Assembly (NCBI GenBank): GCA_037349105.1
Contig: JAYJMM010000114.1
Location: forward strand, 6,129,501 to 6,193,500
DNA from: Limnomonas spitsbergensis
Taxonomy: Eukaryota; Chlorophyta; Chlorophyceae; Chlamydomonadales
Reading direction: 5' to 3'
DNA length: 64,000 bases
Numbering within the stretch: position 1 is the stretch's first letter; every line of letters starts with the position of its first letter. The position numbers were made by a program, and so were the translations under genes. Shown here piece after piece: positions 1 to 11,703 of this stretch. The notes under the pieces are model-generated. The model worked only from the letters and a program-made list of their open reading frames with translations, did not search any database and was not told the DNA's origin.

Positions 1-1560
1 TTTGGCTGAGTAAGCCGGGTACAGTAAGCCCTGCTGCTCAGATCAACCTTTGGCTGAGCAAGCCGCCGGGTACAGTAAGCCATGCTGCTCAGACCAGCCT
101 TTGGCTGAACAAGCCGCCGGATACAGTAAGCCCTGCTGCTCAGACCAGCCTTTGGCTGAGCAAGCCGCCGGGTAGAGTAAGCCCTGCTGCTCAGATCAAC
201 CTTTGGCTCAGTAAGCCGGGTACAGTAAGCCATGCTGCTCAGACCAGCCTTTGGCTGAGCAAGCCGCCGGGTACAGTAAGCCCTGCTGCTCAGACCAGCC
301 TTTGGCTGAGCAAGCCGCCGGGTACAGTAAGCCATGCTGCTCAGACCAACCTTTGGCTGAACAAGCCGCCGGGTACAGTAAGCCATGCTGCTCAGACCAA
401 CCTTTGGCTGAGCAAGCTGCCGGGTACAGTAAGCCCTGCTGCTCAGATCAACCTTTGGCTCAGTAAGCCGGGTACAGTAAGCCATGCTGCTCAGACCAGC
501 CTTTGGCTGAGCAAGCCGCCGGGTACAGTAAGCCCTGCTGCTCAGACCAGCCTTTGGCTGAGCAAGCCGCCGGGTACAGTAAGCCCTGCTGCTCAGACCA
601 GCCTTTGGCTGAACAAGCCGCCGGGTACAGTAAGCCATGCTGCTCAGACCAACCTTTGGCTGAGCAAGCTGCCGGGTACAGTAAGCCATGCTGCTCAGAC
701 CAGCCTTTGGCTGAGCAAGCCGCCGGGTACAGTAAGCCATGCTGCTCAGACCAACCTTTGGCTGAGCAAGCTGCCGGGTACAGTAAGCTCTGCTGCTCAG
801 ACCAGCCTTTGGCTGAGCAAGCCGCCGGGTACAGTAAGCCCTGCTGCTCAGACCAACCTTTGGCTGAGTAAGCCGGGTACAGTAAGCCATGCTGCTCAGA
901 CCAGCCTTTGGCTGAGCAAGCCGCCGGGTACAGTAAGCCCTGCTGCTCAGACCAGCCTTTGGCTGAGCAAGCCGCCGGGTACAGTAAGCCATGCTGCTCA
1001 GACCAGCCTTTGGCTGAACAAGCCGCCGGGTACAGTAAGCCATGCTGCTCAGACCAACCTTTGGCTGAGCAAGCCGCCGGGTACAGTAAGCCATGCTGCT
1101 CAGACCAACCTTTGGCTGAACAAGCCGCCGGGTACAGTAAGCCCTGCTGCTCAGATCAACCTTTGGCTCAGTAAGCCGGGTACAGTAAGCCATGCTGCTC
1201 AGACCAGCCTTTGGCTGAGCAAGCCGCCGGGTACAGTAAGCCCTGCTGCTCAGACCAGCCTTTGGCTGAGCAAGCCGCCGGGTACAGTAAGCCCTGCTGC
1301 TCAGACCAGCCTTTGGCTGAACAAGCCGCCGGGTACAATAAGCCATGCTGCTCAGACCAACCTTTGGCTGAGCAAGCTGCCGGGTACAGTAAGCCATGCT
1401 GCTCAGACCAGCCTTTGGCTGAGCAAGCCGCCGGGTACAGTAAGCCATGCTGCTGAGACCAACCTTTGGCTGAGCAAGCTGCCGGGTACAGTAAGCTCTG
1501 CTGCTCAGACCAGCCTTTGGCTGAGCAAGCCGCCGGGTAAAGTAAGCCATGCTGCTCAGA

Positions 1561-3389
1561 CCAACCTTTGGCTGAGCAAGCTGCCGGGTACAGTAAGCCC
1601 TGCTGCTCAGACCAGCCTTTGGCTGAGCAAGCCGCCGGGTACAGTAAGCCATGCTGCTGAGACCAACCTTTGGCTGAGCAAGCTGCCGGGTACAGTAAGC
1701 TCTGCTGCTCAGACCAGCCTTTGGCTGAGCAAGCCGCCGGGTAAAGTAAGCCATGCTGCTCAGACCAACCTTTGGCTGAGCAAGCTGCCGGGTACAGTAA
1801 GCCATGCTGCTCAGACCAGCCTTTGGCTGAGCAAGCCGCCGGGTACAGTAAGCCATGCTGCTCAGACCAACCTTTGGCTGAGCAAGCTGCCGGGTACAGT
1901 AAGCCATGCTGCTCAGACCAGCCTTTGGCTGAGCAAGCTGCCGGGTACAGTAAGCCATGCTGCTCAGACCAGCCTTTGGCTGAACAAGCCGCCGGGTACA
2001 GTAAGCCCTGCTGCTCAGACCAGCCTTTGGCTGAGCAAGCCGCCGGGTACAGTAAGCCATGCTGCTCAGACCAACCTTTGGCTGAGCAAGCTGCCGGGTA
2101 CAGTAAGCTCTGCTGCTCAGACCAGCCTTTGGCTGAGCAAGCCGCCGGGTACAGTAAGCCATGCTGCTCAGACCAACCTTTGGCTGAGCAAGCTGCCGGG
2201 TACAGTAAGCCATGCTGCTGAGACCAGCCTTTGGCTGAGCAAGCCGCCGGGTACAGTAAGCCATGCTGCTCAGACCAACCTTTGGCTGAGCAAGCTGCCG
2301 GGTACAGTAAGCCATGCTGCTCAGACCAGCCTTTGGCTGAGCAAGCTGCCGGGTACAGTAATCCATGCTGCTCAGACCAGCCTTTGGCTGAACAAGCCGC
2401 CGGGTACAGTAAGCCATGCTGCTCAGACCAGCCTTTGGCTGAGCAAGCCGCCGGGTACAGTAAGCCATGCTGCTCAGACCAGCCTTTGGCTGAGCAAGCT
2501 GCCGGGTACAGTAAGCTCTGCTGCTCAGACCAGCCTTTGGCTGAACAAGCCGCCGGGTACAGTAAGCCATGCTGCTCAGACCAACCTTTGGCTGAGCAAG
2601 CTGCCGGGTACAGTAAGCCATGCTGCTCAGACCAACCTTTGGCTGAACAAGCCGCCGGGTACAGTAAACCCTGCTGCTCAGACCAGCCTTTGGCTGAGCA
2701 AGCCGCCGGGTACAGTAAGCCCTGCTGCTGAGACCAGCCTTTGGCTGAACAAGCCGCCGGGTACAGTAAGCCATGCTGCTCAGACCAGCCTTTGGCTGAG
2801 CAAGCCGCCGGGTACAGTAAGCCATGCTGCTCAGACCAACCTTTGGCTGAGCAAGCCGCCGGGTAAAGTAAGCCCTGCTGCTCAGACCAGCCTTTGGCTG
2901 AACAAGCCGCCGGGTACAGTAAGCCATGCTGCTCAGACCAACCTTTGGCTGAGCAAGCTGCCGGGTACAGTAAGCCATGCTGCTCAGACCAGCCTTTGGC
3001 TGAGCAAGCCGCCGGGTACAGTAAGCCATGCTGCTCAGACCAACCTTTGGCTGAGCAAGCTGCCGGGTACAGTAAGCTCTGCTGCTCAGACCAGCCTTTG
3101 GCTGAGCAAGCCGCCGGGTACAGTAAGCCCTGCTGCTCAGACCAACCTTTGGCTCAGTAAGCCGGGTACAGTAAGCCATGCTGCTCAGACCAGCCTTTGG
3201 CTGAGTAAGCCGGGTACAGTAAGCCCTGCTGCTCAGACCAGCCTTTGGCTGAGCAAGCCGCTGGGTACAGTAAGCCATGCTGCTCAGACCAGCCTTTGGC
3301 TGAACAAGCCGCCGGATACAGTAAGCCCTGCTGCTCAGACCAGCCTTTGGCTGAGCAAGCCGCCGGGTACAGTAAGCCCTGCTGCTCAG
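1561..3389. repeat. Segmental duplication within the satellite (partner 7141-8969)
   Basis: About 1.83 kb here is repeated 5580 bp downstream at 7141-8969, with only about half a dozen substitutions seen by eye (for example near 2098/8098 and 3134/8714). The copy has the same order of variant units, including rare ones such as GTAAAGTAAGCC, GTAATCCATG and GTAAACCC. Such near identity over dozens of unit types implies a recent block duplication, not independent unit drift. Confidence 0.85.
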
Positions 3390-3589
3390 ACCAACCTTTG
3401 GCTGAGCAAGCTGCCGGGTACAGTAAGCCATGCTGCTCAGACCAGCCTTTGGCTGAGCAAGCCGCCGGGTACAGTAAGCCATGCTGCTTAGACCAGCCTT
3501 TGGCTGAGCAAGCCGCCGGGTACAGTAAGCCATGCTGCTCAGACCAACCTTTGGCTGAACAAGCCGCCGGGTACAGTAAGCCATGCTGC

Positions 3590-5351
3590 TCAGACCAACC
3601 TTTGGCTGAGCAAGCCGCCGGGTACAGTAAGCCCTGCTGCTTAGATCAACCTTTGGCTCAGTAAGCCGGGTACAGTAAGCCCTGCTGCTCAGACCAGAAT
3701 TTGGCTGAGCAAGCTGCCGGGTAAAGTAAGCCATGCTGCTCAGACCAGCCTTTGGCTGAGCAAGCCGCCGGGTACAGTAAGCCCTGCTGCTCAGACCAGC
3801 CTTTGGCTGAACAAGCCGCCGGGTACAGTAAGCCATGCTGCTCAGACCAACCTTTGGCTGAGCAAGCTGCCGGGTACAGTAAGCCATGCTGCTCAGACCA
3901 GCCTTTGGCTGAGCAAGCCGCCGGGTACAGTAAGCCATGCTGCTCAGACCAACCTTTGGCTGAGCAAGCTGCCGGGTACAGTAAGCTCTGCTGCTCAGAC
4001 CAGCCTTTGGCTGAGCAAGCCGCCGGGTACAGTAAGCCATGCTGCTCAGACCAACCTTTGGCTGAGCAAGCTGCCAGGTACAGTAAGCTCTGCTGCTCAG
4101 ACCAGCCTTTGGCTGAGCAAGCCGCCGGGTACAGTAAGCCCTACTGCTCAGACCAACCTTTGGCTCAGTAAGCCGGGTACAGTAAGCCATGCTGCTCAGA
4201 CCAGCCTTTGGCTGAGTAAGCCGGGTACAGTAAGCCCTGCTGCTCAGACCAGCCTTTGGCTGAGCAAGCCGCCGGGTACAGTAAGCCATGCTGCTCAGAC
4301 CAGCCTTTGGCTGAACAAGCCGCCGGGTACAGTAAGCCCTGCTGCTCAGACCAGCCTTTGGCTGAGCAAGCCGCCGGGTACAGTAAGCCATGCTGCTCAG
4401 ACCAACCTTTGGCTGAACAAGCCGCCGGGTACAGTAAGCCCTGCTGCTCAGATCAACCTTTGGCTCAGTAAGCCGGGTACAGTAAGCCATGCTGCTCAGA
4501 CCAGCCTTTGGCTGAGCAAGCCGCCGGGTACAGTAAGCCCTGCTGCTCAGACCAGCCTTTGGCTGAGCAAGCCGCCGGGTACAGTAAGCCCTGCTGCTCA
4601 GACCAGCCTTTGGCTGAACAAGCCGCCGGGTACAATAAGCCATGCTGCTCAGACCAACCTTTGGCTGAGCAAGCTGCCGGGTACAGTAAGCCATGCTGCT
4701 CAGACCAGCCTTTGGCTGAGCAAGCCGCCGGGTACAGTAAGCCATGCTGCTGAGACCAACCTTTGGCTGAGCAAGCTGCCGGGTACAGTAAGCTCTGCTG
4801 CTCAGACCAGCCTTTGGCTGAGCAAGCCGCCGGGTAAAGTAAGCCATGCTGCTCAGACCAACCTTTGGCTGAGCAAGCTGCCGGGTACAGTAAGCCATGA
4901 TGCTCAGACCAGCCTTTGGCTGAGCAAGCCGCCGGGTACAGTAAGCCATGCTGCTCAGACCAACCTTTGGCTGAGCAAGCTGCCGGGTACAGTAAGCCAT
5001 GCTGCTCAGACCAGCCTTTGGCTGAGCAAGCTGCCGGGTACAGTAAGCCATGCTGCTCAGACCAGCCTTTGGCTGAACAAGCCGCCGGGTACAATAAGCC
5101 CTGCTGCTCAGACCAGCCTTTGGCTGAGCAAGCCGCCGGGTACAGTAAGCCATGCTGCTCAGACCAACCTTTGGCTGAGCAAGCTGCCGGGTACAGTAAG
5201 CTCTGCTGCTCAGACCAGCCTTTGGCTGAGCAAGCCGCCGGGTACAGTAAGCCATGCTGCTCAGACCAACCTTTGGCTGAGCAAGCTGCCGGGTACAGTA
5301 AGCCATGCTGCTCAGACCAGCCTTTGGCTGAGCAAGCCGCCGGGTACAGTA
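3590..5351. repeat. 2487-bp-offset duplicated block (partner about 6077-7838)
   Basis: The unit order from about 3590 to 5351 recurs 2487 bp downstream. It includes the rare TTAGATCAACC unit, the unique CAGAATTTGGCTG variant (3696 and 6183) and the CTACTGCTC variant. One private difference is GATG for GCTG at about 4900, which creates a TGA in the otherwise open frame. Confidence 0.85.
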
Positions 5352-5964
5352 AGCCATGCTGCTGAGACCAACCTTTGGCTGAGCAAGCTGCCGGGTACAG
5401 TAAGCTCTGCTGCTCAGACCAGCCTTTGGCTGAGCAAGCCGCCGGGTAAAGTAAGCCATGCTGCTCAGACCAACCTTTGGCTGAGCAAGCTGCCGGGTAC
5501 AGTAAGCCATGCTGCTCAGACCAGCCTTTGGCTGAGCAAGCCGCCGGGTACAGTAAGCCATGCTGCTCAGACCAACCTTTGGCTGAGCAAGCTGCCGGGT
5601 ACAGTAAGCCATGCTGCTCAGACCAGCCTTTGGCTGAGCAAGCTGCCGGGTACAGTAAGCCATGCTGCTCAGACCAGCCTTTGGCTGAACAAGCCGCCGG
5701 GTACAATAAGCCCTGCTGCTCAGACCAGCCTTTGGCTGAGCAAGCCGCCGGGTACAGTAAGCCATGCTGCTCAGACCAACCTTTGGCTGAGCAAGCTGCC
5801 GGGTACAGTAAGCTCTGCTGCTCAGACCAGCCTTTGGCTGAGCAAGCCGCCGGGTACAGTAAGCCATGCTGCTCAGACCAACCTTTGGCTGAGCAAGCTG
5901 CCGGGTACAGTAAGCCATGCTGCTCAGACCAGCCTTTGGCTGAGCAAGCCGCCGGGTACAGTAA
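4741..5964. repeat. 612-bp higher-order repeat, two tandem copies
   Basis: 4741-5352 is repeated head to tail as 5353-5964, that is 12 x 51 bp. Both copies start with the rare TGCTGCTGAGACC variant and differ by very few bases. This is the clearest true higher-order repeat in the array. Confidence 0.8.
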
Positions 5965-8900
5965 GCCATGCTGCTCAGACCAACCTTTGGCTGAGCAAGC
6001 TGCCGGGTACAGTAAGCCATGCTGCTCAGACCAGCCTTTGGCTGAGCAAGCCGCCGGGTACAGTAAGCCATGCTGCTCAGACCAACCTTTGGCTGAGCAA
6101 GCCGCCGGGTACAGTAAGCCCTGCTGCTTAGATCAACCTTTGGCTCAGTAAGCCGGGTACAGTAAGCCCTGCTGCTCAGACCAGAATTTGGCTGAGCAAG
6201 CTGCCGGGTAAAGTAAGCCATGCTGCTCAGACCAGCCTTTGGCTGTGCAAGCCGCCGGGTACAGTAAGCCCTGCTGCTCAGACCAGCCTTTGGCTGAACA
6301 AGCCGCCGGGTACAGTAAGCCATGCTGCTCAGACCAACCTTTGGCTGAGCAAGCTGCCGGGTACAGTAAGCCATGCTGCTCAGACCAGCCTTTGGCTGAG
6401 CAAGCCGCCGGGTACAGTAAGCCATGCTGCTCAGACCAACCTTTGGCTGAGCAAGCTGCCGGGTACAGTAAGCTCTGCTGCTCAGACCAGCCTTTGGCTG
6501 AGCAAGCCGCCGGGTACAGTAAGCCATGCTGCTCAGACCAACCTTTGGCTGAGCAAGCTGCCAGGTACAGTAAGCTCTGCTGCTCAGACCAGCCTTTGGC
6601 TGAGCAAGCCGCCGGGTACAGTAAGCCCTACTGCTCAGACCAACCTTTGGCTCAGTAAGCCGGGTACAGTAAGCCATGCTGCTCAGACCAGCCTTTGGCT
6701 GAGTAAGCCGGGTACAGTAAGCCCTGCTGCTCAGACCAGCCTTTGGCTGAGCAAGCCGCCGGGTACAGTAAGCCATGCTGCTCAGACCAGCCTTTGGCTG
6801 AACAAGCCGCCGGGTACAGTAAGCCCTGCTGCTCAGACCAGCCTTTGGCTGAGCAAGCCGCCGGGTACAGTAAGCCATGCTGCTCAGACCAACCTTTGGC
6901 TGAACAAGCCGCCGGGTACAGTAAGCCCTGCTGCTCAGATCAACCTTTGGCTCAGTAAGCCGGGTACAGTAAGCCATGCTGCTCAGACCAGCCTTTGGCT
7001 GAGCAAGCCGCCGGGTACAGTAAGCCCTGCTGCTCAGACCAGCCTTTGGCTGAGCAAGCCGCCGGGTACAGTAAGCCCTGCTGCTCAGACCAGCCTTTGG
7101 CTGAACAAGCCGCCGGGTACAATAAGCCATGCTGCTCAGACCAACCTTTGGCTGAGCAAGCTGCCGGGTACAGTAAGCCATGCTGCTCAGACCAGCCTTT
7201 GGCTGAGCAAGCCGCCGGGTACAGTAAGCCATGCTGCTGAGACCAACCTTTGGCTGAGCAAGCTGCCGGGTACAGTAAGCTCTGCTGCTCAGACCAGCCT
7301 TTGGCTGAGCAAGCCGCCGGGTAAAGTAAGCCATGCTGCTCAGACCAACCTTTGGCTGAGCAAGCTGCCGGGTACAGTAAGCCATGCTGCTCAGACCAGC
7401 CTTTGGCTGAGCAAGCCGCCGGGTACAGTAAGCCATGCTGCTCAGACCAACCTTTGGCTGAGCAAGCTGCCGGGTACAGTAAGCCATGCTGCTCAGACCA
7501 GCCTTTGGCTGAGCAAGCTGCCGGGTACAGTAAGCCATGCTGCTCAGACCAGCCTTTGGCTGAACAAGCCGCCGGGTACAATAAGCCCTGCTGCTCAGAC
7601 CAGCCTTTGGCTGAGCAAGCCGCCGGGTACAGTAAGCCATGCTGCTCAGACCAACCTTTGGCTGAGCAAGCTGCCGGGTACAGTAAGCTCTGCTGCTCAG
7701 ACCAGCCTTTGGCTGAGCAAGCCGCCGGGTACAGTAAGCCATGCTGCTCAGACCAACCTTTGGCTGAGCAAGCTGCCGGGTACAGTAAGCCATGCTGCTC
7801 AGACCAGCCTTTGGCTGAGCAAGCCGCCGGGTACAGTAAGCCATGCTGCTCAGACCAACCTTTGGCTGAGCAAGCTGCCGGGTACAGTAAGCCATGCTGC
7901 TCAGACCAGCCTTTGGCTGAGCAAGCTGCCGGGTACAGTAATCCATGCTGCTCAGACCAGCCTTTGGCTGAACAAGCCGCCGGGTACAGTAAGCCATGCT
8001 GCTCAGACCAGCCTTTGGCTGAGCAAGCCGCCGGGTACAGTAAGCCATGCTGCTCAGACCAGCCTTTGGCTGAGCAAGCTGCCGGGTACAGTAAGCTTTG
8101 CTGCTCAGACCAGCCTTTGGCTGAACAAGCCGCCGGGTACAGTAAGCCATGCTGCTCAGACCAACCTTTGGCTGAGCAAGCTGCCGGGTACAGTAAGCCA
8201 TGCTGCTCAGACCAACCTTTGGCTGAACAAGCCGCCGGGTACAGTAAACCCTGCTGCTCAGACCAGCCTTTGGCTGAGCAAGCCGCCGGGTACAGTAAGC
8301 CCTGCTGCTGAGACCAGCCTTTGGCTGAACAAGCCGCCGGGTACAGTAAGCCATGCTGCTCAGACCAGCCTTTGGCTGAGCAAGCCGCCGGGTACAGTAA
8401 GCCATGCTGCTCAGACCAACCTTTGGCTGAGCAAGCCGCCGGGTAAAGTAAGCCCTGCTGCTCAGACCAGCCTTTGGCTGAACAAGCCGCCGGGTACAGT
8501 AAGCCATGCTGCTCAGACCAACCTTTGGCTGAGCAAGCTGCCGGGTACAGTAAGCCATGCTGCTCAGACCAGCCTTTGGCTGAGCAAGCCGCCGGGTACA
8601 GTAAGCCATGCTGCTCAGACCAACCTTTGGCTGAGCAAGCTGCCGGGTACAGTAAGCTCTGCTGCTCAGACCAGCCTTTGGCTGAGCAAGCCGCCGGGTA
8701 CAGTAAGCCCTGCTACTCAGACCAACCTTTGGCTCAGTAAGCCGGGTACAGTAAGCCATGCTGCTCAGACCAGCCTTTGGCTGAGTAAGCCGGGTACAGT
8801 AAGCCCTGCTGCTCAGACCAGCCTTTGGCTGAGCAAGCCGCTGGGTACAGTAAGCCATGTTGCTCAGACCAGCCTTTGGCTGAACAAGCCGCCGGATACA

Positions 8901-10453
8901 GTAAGCCCTGCTGCTCAGACCAGCCTTTGGCTGAGCAAGCCGCCGGGTACAGTAAGCCCTGCTGCTCAGATCAACCTTTGGCTCAGTAAGCCGGGTACAG
9001 TAAGCCATGCTGCTCAGACCAGCCTTTGGCTGAGCAAGCCGCCGGGTACAGTAAGCCATGCTGCTCAGACCAGCCTTTGGCTGAGCAAGCCGCCGGGTAC
9101 AGTAAGCCATGCTGCTCAGACCAACCTTTGGCTGAACAAGCCGCCGGGTACAGTAAGCCATGCTGCTCAGACCAACCTTTGGCTGAGCAAGCCGCCGGGT
9201 ACAGTAAGCCCTGCTGCTCAGATCAACCTTTGGCTCAGTAAGCCGGGTACAGTAAGCCATGCTGCTCAGACCAACCTTTGGCTGAGCAAGCCGCCGGGTA
9301 CAGTAAGCCCTGCTGCTCAGATCAACCTTTGGCTCAGTAAGCCGGGTACAGTAAGCCCTGCTGCTCAGACCAGCCTTTGGCTGAGCAAGCCGCCGGGTAC
9401 AGTAAGCCCTGCTGCTCAGACCAGCCTTTGGCTGAGCAAGCCGCCGGGTACAGTAAGCCCTGCTGCTCAGACCAGCCTTTGGCTGAACAAGCCGCCGGGT
9501 ACAGTAAGCCATGCTGCTCAGACCAACCTTTGGCTGAGCAAGCTGCCGGGTACAGTAAGCTCTGCTGCTCAGACCAGCCTTTGGCTGAGCAAGCCGCCGG
9601 GTACAGTAAGCCCTGCTGCTCAGACCAACCTTTGGCTCAGTAAGCCGGGTACAGTAAGCCATGCTGCTCAGACCAGCCTTTGGCTGAGTAAGCCGGGTAC
9701 AGTAAGCCCTGCTGCTCAGACCAGCCTTTGGCTGAGCAAGCCGCCGGGTACAGTAAGCCATGCTGCTCAGACCAACCTTTGGCTGAGCAAGCCGCCGGGT
9801 ACAGTAAGCCATGCTGCTCAGACCAACCTTTGGCTGAACAAGCCGCCGGGTACAGTAAGCCCTGCTGCTCAGATGAACCTTTGGCTCAGTGTGCCGGGTA
9901 CAGTAAGCCATGCTGCTCAGACCAGCCTTTGGCTGAGCAAGCCGCCGGGTACAGTAAGCCCTGCTGCTCAGACCAGCCTTTGGCTGAGCAAGCCGCAGGG
10001 TACAGTAAGCCCTGCTGCTCAGACCAGCCTTTGGCTGAACAAGCCGCCGGGTACAATAAGCCATGCTGCTCAGACCAACCTTTGGCTGAGCAAGCTGCCG
10101 GGTACAGTAAGCCATGCTGCTCAGACCAGCCTTTGGCTGAGCAAGCCGCCGGGTACAGTAAGCCATGCTGCTCAGACCAACCTTTGGCTGAGCAAGCTGC
10201 CGGGTACAGTAAGCTCTGCTGCTCAGACCAACCTTTGGCTCAGTAAGCCGGGTACAGTAAGCCATGCTGCTCAGACCAGCCTTTGGCTGAGTAAGCCGGG
10301 TACAGTAAGCCCTGCTGCTCAGACCAGCCTTTGGCTGAGCAAGCCGCCGGGTACAGTAAGCCATGCTGCTCAGACCAGCCTTTGGCTGAACAAGCCGCCG
10401 GGTACAGTAAGCCCTGCTGCTCAGACCAGCCTTTGGCTGAGCAAGCCGCCGGG

Positions 10454-11703
10454 CAGGGTAACCCGGTACGGAAACACGGTACGGGAATACGGTGCGGTAC
10501 GGTACGGATACGGTACGGGCAAAAGGGACAATACGGTAGGGCAATACGGTCCAAGATTTTTTCGCATTTTCAAGGCTCTGAACAGCAGGATCCACACAGA
10601 GAAACACATGCATGCAACACTCCCATGACTGTTCGACCCCATGCACATCCTGACATACTGCATGGCTGCATGACAGCCCCCATGCAATTTTGCATGGCCC
10701 CCAAATAAACACCTAGGATCTCCATGCATGCTTGCAGATTTACCATGCTGACATGCTAGGGGAAAATATGATCATTGATTCAATCCCAAACTCCTCACAC
10801 ATCGCCATTACAATGTTCCAACATGCCATTCAGCATTTCAGTAATTCAGTCAGTCCATATAAACGCTACCCACCAGCATGGCACATGAAATTTTGCATGC
10901 ATGAATCTAGCAATAGAAACAAGAGGCCTCAGAATCACCTTGCATAGTTGCTGAGTTGCATCATTACATGGCATGCATGGAAATCACTTCGTAAGGAGAC
11001 ACGGAGCTCCTGTGTCTTGCCTCCCTCATGGGAGTCCTGGACACGGATGCTCCTACTACTCCTAGCCTCCTCCCTCCATGTACGGTATGCAGCTTTGGAT
11101 TGTGACTTGGCGCCAAGTTGTGTCTTATTGCCACTGAGTATTGGAGTAGACTTGGACTTTCACGAGCAACGAATGCCTCTTTACCTCTGGAAGCGAGCGA
11201 GCTTACGTAGATTTTGATGTCCTGTCACAGTCCACACGACTGTGAACTTTGTGGACTTGCCAGACGAGGGAGACGATCACACGACATCACCGCTGTATGC
11301 ATGTATCACCCGTCCTAATAACGCCTTACCCTTTTACACGCCGCAACTTGTCCTGCTATGCCCGCGAGGTGATTTGTAAATCGCATATAGTGCCGACGAT
11401 CATCTTATCGCTAAATTTACATCGCCCACTCTTGGCCTGGCCAGCCTTCGATGATGACGCACGGCTGCAAAATCCAATGCGCATCAGCCGTGTACGCTGC
11501 CTTCCTAGGACTTGTTCTCAGCGCTGCCCCTACGTCCATCCTGATAATATCTGATATGTCTGACTGGTCTGTGCACTTCTGCTCCCATGCAGTCATGCAG
11601 TGCAGGAAATGGCGGCCGTACTTGGCCGTGTTGCAAACGGTACGGTGCGGTACGGATACGGTACGGGATTTTAGGCCAATACGGCCCGTACTGGGTAACC
11701 CTG
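10454..11703. mobile_element. Non-autonomous hAT-like DNA transposon, 1250 bp, inserted in the satellite
   Basis: The element begins CAGGGTAACCCGGTACGG and ends with the near reverse complement, giving imperfect terminal inverted repeats of about 18 bp with 2 mismatches. The flanks are perfect 8-bp duplications CCGCCGGG at 10446-10453 and 11704-11711. Removing the element plus one duplication restores an intact 51-bp unit. Both subterminal regions are dense in the motif TACGG/GGTACGG (10470-10550 and 11639-11690), arranged in direct orientation, like the subterminal transposase-binding repeats known from hAT elements. The interior has no recognisable transposase and many short CATGCATG-type words. 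CAGGG ends with 8-bp target duplications are the hAT signature; superfamily assignment is inference from these ends only. Confidence 0.88.

Larger units (their letters stand above)
1..10453. repeat. 51-bp satellite/minisatellite array (left arm)
   Basis: Tandem array of a 51-bp unit (example 255-305) containing the landmarks TTTGGCTGAGCAAGC, GGGTACAGTAAGCC and TGCTGCTCAGACCA. It runs off the left edge of the window. A 48-bp variant lacks three bases (CAGTAAGCCGGG instead of GAGCAAGCCGCCGGG) and introduces an in-frame TAA into one reading frame. Because 51 is divisible by three and the unit lacks stops in several frames, long open frames occur on both strands; I regard these as by-products and not genes. 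Point variants (CCA/CCC/CTC before TGC, GAGC/GAAC, CCAACC/CCAGCC) mark unit types and reveal higher-order repeats. Confidence 0.95.
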
